DNA of 64,000 bases from Riptortus pedestris. Its lineage: Eukaryota > Arthropoda > Insecta > Hemiptera > Alydidae. The position numbers were made by a program, and so were the translations under genes. The stretch spans positions 64,701,001-64,765,000 of the forward strand of contig CM032233.1 in the NCBI GenBank assembly GCA_019009955.1, read 5' to 3'. The first letter of the stretch is position 1, and every line of letters starts with the position of its first letter. This document shows, piece by piece, positions 57,340 to 64,000 of the stretch. The notes under the pieces were generated by a model that saw only the letters and a program-made list of their open reading frames with translations, had not been told where the DNA came from and ran no database searches.

Positions 57340-57356
57340 GGGTTACTTCAGGAAGG

Positions 57357-57420
<64 letters not shown>

Positions 57421-57608
57421 TGTGCATTTATTTGTTATTGTTATTTATTTTTTTTACACACTAATCTTATAATAAACAAATTTTATGTAAACGGAGCTCG
57501 TTTGCTAAGGGGAAATTCTGTTAAGGAAATAAAGTACTTTATATCGTCGGCTTATCATTCCAGCAGATGATAAAATCTGCTTAGTTTACGCAGCACGTTC
57601 TTGACGGA
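57340..57608 (-). mobile_element. HINE 5' end next to (AT)n
   Basis: (AT)n at 57362-57412, then ~150 bp of unrecognised sequence, then AAATCTGCTTAGTTTACGCA and GCACGTTCTTGACGGAC. The interior is not recognisable, so only the last 45 bp are secure. Confidence 0.5.
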
Positions 57609-60322
57609 CATTTTATTTTCGTGCCTCATCAGTAACCGGTCAGCATGGGCACAACTAGTGGCAGAGAGTTAGGTACCTTCAAGATAATCTCCATAGGATT
57701 GTGTATATCAGAGTGCTAACAAACGATTCAAATAGAAAAAATATTAAATACCTCTTCAAAAATATATCAATGTTGTCATGTAAAAATTCATTAGGCTTAT
57801 TAGATTTTTTTGACATGCAATTTTAAATTTATTTATTATATTAAAATTTCATCTATAAAACAACCATTTCTCTTATATGTTCATATAATTTTTACTGGCC
57901 CTCTGTCTAGCTCCAGGGTGTTCGTGACTAAGGGTTGAAATATAAACATAATTTCTTCCTTCATATACACCTAAATGAGGTACTCTGAGAAGATAAACCT
58001 CACGGAACACTTTTGGAAACAAAAGAAAACTGAAAAATAAATATTGATCACACTATATCTTGGTAATTGGTATCCCTTAATTTTCATAGAACCTTGTTTA
58101 TGGTAATACTCTTTTTCCATTTATTTTATGATTATTAAAATTGTTGACGTATGCGCATTGGAAACTCATTTTAGCTCAATTACCTTTGGAGTATAAGCTA
58201 TTGCTGTTGGGGAAACCTTTGCCGGGAAGAACAAAACTCTTCATTTTGATCCCTACATTACAAAAATTCTATTCGATCATAGTTTTCATGCAGTTTGCGG
58301 ATATTTTTGTAGAATATATTTTGTAATTCTTCCTTTTAACCGATTCCCGTTAAGGAAAATCGACCATTTAGTTTGTACAAATGATGTCATTTTTCAAGAC
58401 ATTCAAAAACATCAAGGATGGCAGCAGCATTTCATCCCGGAATTTCCTTAGATCCTGCGCAGCTGAATATTTTTACTTTTGACCATTAGAACAATTTTTA
58501 CTTCTGTCAAGAGGTTTTGTTTCCTGATTACATTTTATTTATTTTCATATAACTTTTGGGTATTTTAATACTTATTTTCTATAAATTATCATTTATTTTA
58601 TATTTTTTATAATTTGATGTTTGTATTAATCATAGACATTTATTTGTTTTTGCAATAAATCAATTTTAAAAGTTGACACTAATATTCGTTCGATTTTATT
58701 TGCGCAATGGACTATTAAAAATTCCTTTTACTTTTTATATAACTTTCAATTAGAGGCACCTAATCTGTAGAATAAATGGTGGAGTTTAGTTAGTTGATTA
58801 TTCAGAAAAGTCGACTGATTGTCTAGGTAGTTTTCTGAGGCTTGTCAATACCAGCTAATATCTAGCGTGCATCCCAACCATTTCTCTTCAAGTAATTACC
58901 GATTGGAACTTAATTAGCGAATTCCGTGTTGCAAAATAATTAAATTAAATAAAACTCTCTAACTAATCTCAAGAATTTTTTCCTTGTTATACCTGAGCGT
59001 TTGACCATTTGTGGTGGCTTTAAATTCGAAAGATAAGCGTCATGTCCGACGTTAATTAAAACATTGAATGGGAAGAAGAGCTTTTCGTTAAGTCAATGAA
59101 CTGCACGAAAAATTAGGGTGAAATGTCCTCACTTTGCACGCTATCAAGTCATCAGTTTAAAAAAGCTTGCTCATTTTCCTTGATTCAAAAAGAGTTCAAC
59201 TCTAACCCATTCAAACTCTCTATTCCCATTTCACTTCATTTAAAGTAATCTCTTTTAATTAATATGGAAGGAACTTTATGAAAATTACATTTAAAATGTG
59301 TTAAACTGCAGCAATTTGCGACTTATAAATCAAGTGTTATAATCAGTTGTTCATACGGGGCCAAAAAAATGAAGGGAAAATTTAAAAATTTATATTACTT
59401 CACTTGAAAGATTACGTAGATTGAAACGTTTTTCTTTCTCCATTGAAAGTATAATTCAAAGACATATTTTCAAATATTTAATACTATATTTACTTTTCAG
59501 AATTCAATGAATTTTTGTTTAATTTTCATGTGACCAACGCCTATTGGTAAAGAAAACCCTCTAAAACAAATAGATTGTTTTAATCTAAAGCAATTTAATT
59601 TTGTTGATTTGGCATAATTTGTTTTAATTTGATTATTTCTTTTCTATTTTACAATAAACCTATTTAGGAGCATGTGAGTATTCCCGCCTTTGTGGGGTTT
59701 GGTAATATAAACTTGAGGAGGCTTCGTACTGTCACTACAATAAACAAGCTTTTTTTCTTCAAACAGTCAAGACCATTATTTCAAAGCACGGTGGAAATTA
59801 ACTTGTGAATTTTTACTCCAGTGTAAAAAGTGCAAAGAAATGACCATATTTTACGAGATGATATAACTCTTCTCTTTTAGAGTTTTAGTTCCTAAAACAG
59901 TCGAGCAAAATATAAATAAAAGAGTTGAAAGTTTTGAGTGGCAGTGAAGTCTCTTGGTACTAGCTAGCTGGGCGTCCTGGCCGCACTTCACAAACTGGTC
60001 TCCAGGGCGACATTTCAACTCTTCGCCTTAAATACAGTTATGAATGGTGTAAAGTTGAATAATGCAAGGACAACTAGATGGTTAAAGTTTCAAAGGAATA
60101 TGCCGTGTGTGACAGAGTTTTTGCTTAAATTCAATATTTTCCTTTCCGAATATTTTGAATGTGCTTTTACTAACGCTAAGAGATAGATAATTATTAGTCA
60201 ATTAATATAAACGTGAATCTGAACGCTTCATATTTTGAACAAGCTTACTCTCATTCTGCCATTTGGGCGGACTGATAACAACCTGTTTTATTTGTTTTCT
60301 CCATCCTTGATTTTTCATAAAA
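57609..60322. other. No recognisable gene
   Basis: Unique-looking AT-rich sequence. CCGATTCCCGTTAAGGAAAA near 58340 followed by GATGTCATTTTTCAAGAC is a faint HINE 3'-end trace. The CTGATGAGGCACGAAAAT on minus at 57616-57636 resembles a hammerhead core but cannot form stems I or II. Confidence 0.45.
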
Positions 60323-60720
60323 TGCTTTTTACTTCATTGTACGAAGTAAAGGGAGTATTGTAATCCCAAAAATTTTCGGTTTTCATTTGTCAACGGAGTT
60401 ATATGTACCTTCGCTGAACCCGTTTTGACCAGTGTCGTTTGTAGGTTTGTACATGTGGAATTATGTTGTACATATCTCGCATAAAAATGGCTAGCTTTAG
60501 AATGTTGACATTTCATATTTAGATTTGTTGTACCATCTAAGATCTTTGTCTGCCACCTCTTTTGACCAAAATCGGCGTAGGAGGAGTGATGGGGGGTTTA
60601 AAGGAAGGCGAAAATCAAAAATGTCTAATGTCACTATATGTGTATGGAGCCTTTCTTGTTTGTCATAAAAAGACATATATAAGTTATGTTCTAAACGAGT
60701 TTTCCTTCCGATGCAATGGA
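60323..60720 (+). repeat. Dispersed repeat, copy 2 (TTTTTACTTCCTTGTACG type)
   Basis: CTTTTTACTTCATTGTACGA, AGTAAAGGGAGTATTGTAAT, then AACCCGTTTTGACCAGTGTC. Longer than copy 1 at 45744. The later part (GGAGTGATGGGGGGTTTAAA) may be the same element. No protein motif. Confidence 0.55.
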
Positions 60721-61630
60721 ACGGAGATATCCTATATCACTTTGTAATAAAATAACCAAATCTAACAGTATAAATGTCCTAAGGTTTTTTTGATATATTA
60801 ATAACAATAAACACTCCTCATATATTTCTATAGGATATTTTTTCTTTTTGTTTATGTCGAATACTGTAGATCTTGGCGGACTGCGCTTTCATTTCCAATT
60901 AGAAAACTTTTCTCCTTGCAAGTACCATCAGGTTATAGTCTGGGTACATACAAATCCTTATGAATCTTTCGACGTAGCAATACTAAACGTAGTAAAAGTA
61001 TTGCAATTTTGTTATGAGTTTATTCTTCGCAGCCAAACTAAGACATTAAACTCTATAAATGCTTCCATTTGACACTGAATAAGAGTGGGGATAGTTATTG
61101 GCTGAAACTGAGTGCGTTACGACAGTCTGCCTTCCTAGGAAATGTCTAATTTATTTCAATTATATCACCTCAAACTAATTTTATACCCTCCATGGTTATA
61201 TTTTAGTATGTATGTTATAAATAGATATTTATATAGACAGTTAGCACTTTTTCGAACATTATAGGTATTCTATGAAGTGTAAATTTGAATTTGGGAAGTT
61301 CCAAGATATAAAGGGCACTAAACAAAAGTTAGCTCTCAAGTAGAGAGCATAATTAAAAGGTTCTCTTCCTCTGGGCAAGTTTAAAATCTCTCACTCCACG
61401 TACAAAACTTCTGAAGAGCTGCAATGTTTTCTCTTCTAGTAGGCATGGTCTTCAAGTTTACTCAATTAAAAAAAGAAATGGAAAGAACAAAAACAAATTA
61501 ACAAAACAAAAATACTGTTGTTGAACTTGGCTATCATCAAGCTCACAGAATGAGTTTCTGAACTTAACTGACAAGGGTGCTGCCTTTATTAAACTTTCCC
61601 AATTTTTGGCGTTTTTATTTTTATTTTTTT
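60721..61630. other. No recognisable gene
   Basis: A 74-codon plus-strand frame at 60848-61072 has no family motif. Confidence 0.4.
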
Positions 61631-61638
61631 AAATACGT

Positions 61639-62510
61639 ATGATTTTCTTTCATGTAACAGTGTGTTTGCTCCCCTCCCGCACTCTTTTACCATTAATGAT
61701 CACTTGCCTGTATGTTAACTGCATAAGTAAGCAATTATATTATTTCTTTTTAACTAAATTACTTTCTATAGACCTTGAAAAACTCCAAATCTCAAATTAT
61801 AGTCCGTTACAAAAGGCAATTTTCACAACTCCCGGTTCACCTCAGAAAATTTCTGACTATTGGTTTGCCATTCCAAATTGTAAAAATCATTGCACAGCTA
61901 AGAACGTCAAGCAATTATTGTATAAAGTTTTCAACGAAAAATGTATACTATAATATTAATCCAAAAGAAATTTGCACATTTATCATATAATGCTTCATTG
62001 CCCTATTTACTCGCCTTTCAGAGAACAGTATTTACCATTCATCAAACAGCCAGCAGATAATTCACAGCATCATAATATTCTAAATAATACAGCTAGAGAA
62101 GTATATATTAACATTTTTAAATATATAAAAAATAGTTTCAAACTTCGCGAATTATATCTGAGTTAAACATTGTTAAATTCTTCTTCTTCTCTTAATCGTT
62201 TTTTTGTTGTTTATTTATTACTGTTATACCTATGTGTTAGTAAGAACAAGAACCAAGATAATGATAAGTTTAATGAAACTATTATGTTGAAAATATGTTT
62301 TAATATTAGGTAAGATAATACCACTTACTAGTTTAGATTTTTCTAGAAATTTTAATGTATATGTATATTCTAGTCAGTTATACTCAATTCTAATTTTTAA
62401 AAATATGTTTATTTATAAGCTACTAACGTAGAAAACTAACCTCATTATATAAGGCCTTGCTATAAGAAACATCCTTGTAAGCAATAAATAATAATAATAA
62501 TAAAAATAAA
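61639..62510 (+). mobile_element. 5'-truncated LINE 3' end with (AAT)n tail
   Basis: The coding remnant switches between two plus frames. RYKRQFSQLP at about 61800 is followed by NPKEICTFII, then after a shift YHIMLHCPIYSPFREQYLPF and finally FKYIKNSFKLRELYLS and a stop at 62164-62166. The H...HCP.Y...R..Y block and K-rich end are the standard LINE C-terminus. The 3' UTR ends with GCAATAAATAATAATAATAA (about 62482-62508), a typical LINE tail. Confidence 0.7.
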
Positions 62511-62900
62511 ACTACATTACTTATAGATTGTGCATTATAAACAGTGAACATTTCTTTCATATAATAGAATTATGTCATACGCGTAACTAGGTTGAGTTTA
62601 TCCAAATATTTTTTTTCAAACATTACTTTATAAATGACATCAAAAATCAACCTACCACGTTAATCAGCTGAAAGTACGAAATGGCCAACGATATTGTTAG
62701 AAAAAACTGAAAATGGTTTTGTGAACCCGAAACCGCTATCCACCTCATAAATATATGTGTGTGTAGAGGGATTGGTGTTTATATCTAATGCTAATAGTTA
62801 AAACATCGTGTCAAAATAAGATGAAGGATTAATTTATATCTCATAGAACAGTGCCTATGAATTATGTTGTAATTTGAATATTAAACCTGTATGTATTCTT
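62511..62900. other. No recognisable gene
   Basis: AT-rich, nothing recognised. Confidence 0.4.
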
Positions 62901-62917
62901 TATTCACATGAATTCAT

Positions 62918-62953
62918 ATACTAAGAAATATATGTGTTTTTTTTCAGGTAAGT
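62918..62953 (+). promoter_or_regulatory. Candidate recursive splice site (ratchet point)
   Basis: T8CAG (62937-62947) is joined directly to GTAAGT (62948-62953), an acceptor and a consensus donor with no exon between them. ATACTAAG about 20-28 bases upstream resembles an insect branch point. This juxtaposition is the signature of zero-nucleotide-exon recursive splicing described in long Drosophila introns. It implies, but does not prove, that the window lies in a large plus-strand intron. Confidence 0.45.
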
Positions 62954-63369
62954 CTCGTAGATTGAGAAATTACTGCAAACAAAGCTACTGGGTAATTACA
63001 AGATTTTACAATTTTCTATCTATGTGTATAAACTGTTTGACTCAAATATTATTATTATTTAATTTCCTATTATTAGTTTTTATAATTTTATTTTTAATAT
63101 GCAGTCTTTAATTTATTCAAAAATAAACTATTAAATATACTTAACATACAAATATCTAAATATGCTGAAATCGAGCAAAGCAACAAACAGTAAAATGAAT
63201 GCTTTAAAAATAAGTTGTGTAAAAGAATGACTACTTTGTTCTTTAAAATAATAGATTATATCATCTATTATTTTTATGTATATATATTTTTATTTAATTA
63301 TGAGCTTCCTCGATCTAACTCCTTACTCGAAAAAGTTCATTTATTTAAAATACCTTTATTTTTCAAATA
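62954..63369. other. No recognisable gene
   Basis: AT-rich. A short plus-strand frame ending at 63111 reads a hydrophobic L/I/F-rich tail from T-rich DNA; no motif. Confidence 0.4.
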
Positions 63370-63440
63370 TCGCAGACACGTTTCGAGCCTGTGACTCTTT
63401 TCAAGGAGGCAAAATTCATATTTAAAAAAAAAATATTATT
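63370..63440 (-). mobile_element. Penelope-like element terminal-repeat relic
   Basis: The minus strand reads GCCTCCTTGAAAAGAGTCAC, AGGCTCGAAACGTGTCTGCG, ATATTTGAAAAATAAAG. TGAAAAGA..stem..CGAAACGTGTC is a decayed hammerhead-type block: GAAAC-GU-GUC is the minimal stem III and cleavage triplet typical of Penelope-like elements. The first core box is altered, so it is not expected to cleave. Confidence 0.45.
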
Positions 63441-64000
63441 TACAATAAATTAATTTGAGATATATATACATTTACAACGTATTACAAAAATAAAAGGTTT
63501 TTTATCCATCACAGTTACTAAACCTATTACTTACCGTATTTTACTTTAAATCTAGACTAAAAGTAATTTTACTTTTTTAAATAATTAAATTTACCATTTT
63601 TTTAAATTTGGATAAATAATAAACTCTTATAATATAATTATATAGAATGTATTTTCATAATTGAAAATAAAATTTCTATTAAAAAAAATACTGAAGTGTA
63701 CACAAACTGTTTTACACCCTTATAACAGGAAAATTGAAATATATTTCTACACTATTTGATTAAATACCCATATAGCATAGAACAAAAAGAGCACTAAATG
63801 ATACCAAAATAGTTTTTAATTTATTTAATTTAGATAATAAAAAATGATGTTAAAATATGGAATTCAAAACTGGAATATTGTTAAATATGTAACCGAATTC
63901 TTTGAAGAGCCTACTCTGTTGTATTAAGGGAGTATATAAACTTTGACTTGTTTTAACTCAAGCAAGCTTCTGTAATGATAAATTTAATTGTTTTAAATGA
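63441..64000. other. No recognisable gene
   Basis: Very AT-rich to the end of the window; no features. Confidence 0.45.

Noticed and set aside
57616..57636. CTGATGAGGCACGAAAAT on the minus strand as a third hammerhead
   Set aside because: Core boxes are present, but stem II would be a single pair and no stem I can be drawn; an 8-base core match is expected by chance in this much sequence.

Overview
The window looks like non-genic (intergenic or deep intronic) DNA of an AT-rich arthropod genome, most likely an insect. I found no intact host protein-coding gene, no tRNA or rRNA gene and no CRISPR array. Nearly all recognisable content is transposable-element debris, microsatellites and two larger tandem arrays. 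The insect reading rests on the mix of Jockey- and I/R1-like LINE remnants, DINE-1-like Helentron derivatives and Helitrons; a hemipteran is a guess.

The dominant repeat is a non-coding family of about 0.6-1.1 kb, with more than 25 copies or fragments on both strands. One end carries CGTCACGCAGGGGCTGCG followed by a subterminal GCAGATTTCCC. The other end carries a palindromic GATTTCCCTTAAGGGAAATC followed by TGCTAA. Between them lie a central (AT)n microsatellite and a conserved C/G homopolymer. This is the architecture of non-autonomous Helentrons (HINE/DINE-1 type). I orient copies from the CGTCACGCAGG end (5') to the CTAA end (3'). Four copies of a second family end in a GC-rich hairpin plus CTAG|T, as canonical Helitrons do. 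Three of them sit inside the (AT)n of Helentron copies.

Layout. 1-3.5 kb: LINE remnants, including reverse-transcriptase thumb and RNase H fragments. 3.5-6.3 kb: microsatellites, a 576-bp solo LTR, a 5S/tRNA-like SINE and a small MITE. 6.9-8.4 kb: a palindromic element with a hammerhead-ribozyme-like motif in each arm, split by a Helentron copy. 8.4-24 kb: Helentron and Helitron copies and LINE 3' ends. 24-30 kb: an R1-like LINE remnant, a tRNA-derived SINE and a TIR element. 30-42 kb: dense Helentron copies and a head-to-head Helitron pair. 42.5-44 kb: a polypyrimidine tract built on an exact 98-bp minisatellite, whose long open frames are a composition artefact. 45-52 kb: more Helentron copies, one split by a Jockey LINE with a clear target-site duplication. 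54.9-56.6 kb: a 126/136-bp tandem array. 56.6-64 kb: two more LINE C-terminal remnants and, at 62.94 kb, a strong recursive-splice-site-like motif.

The most interesting items are the paired hammerhead-like motifs (6949-6995 minus; 8288-8334 plus), the recursive-splice candidate (62937-62953), the nested and head-to-head Helitrons, and the SINE with a 5S-like head. Everything was read by eye, so repeat boundaries are approximate unless a duplication or terminal motif fixes them.
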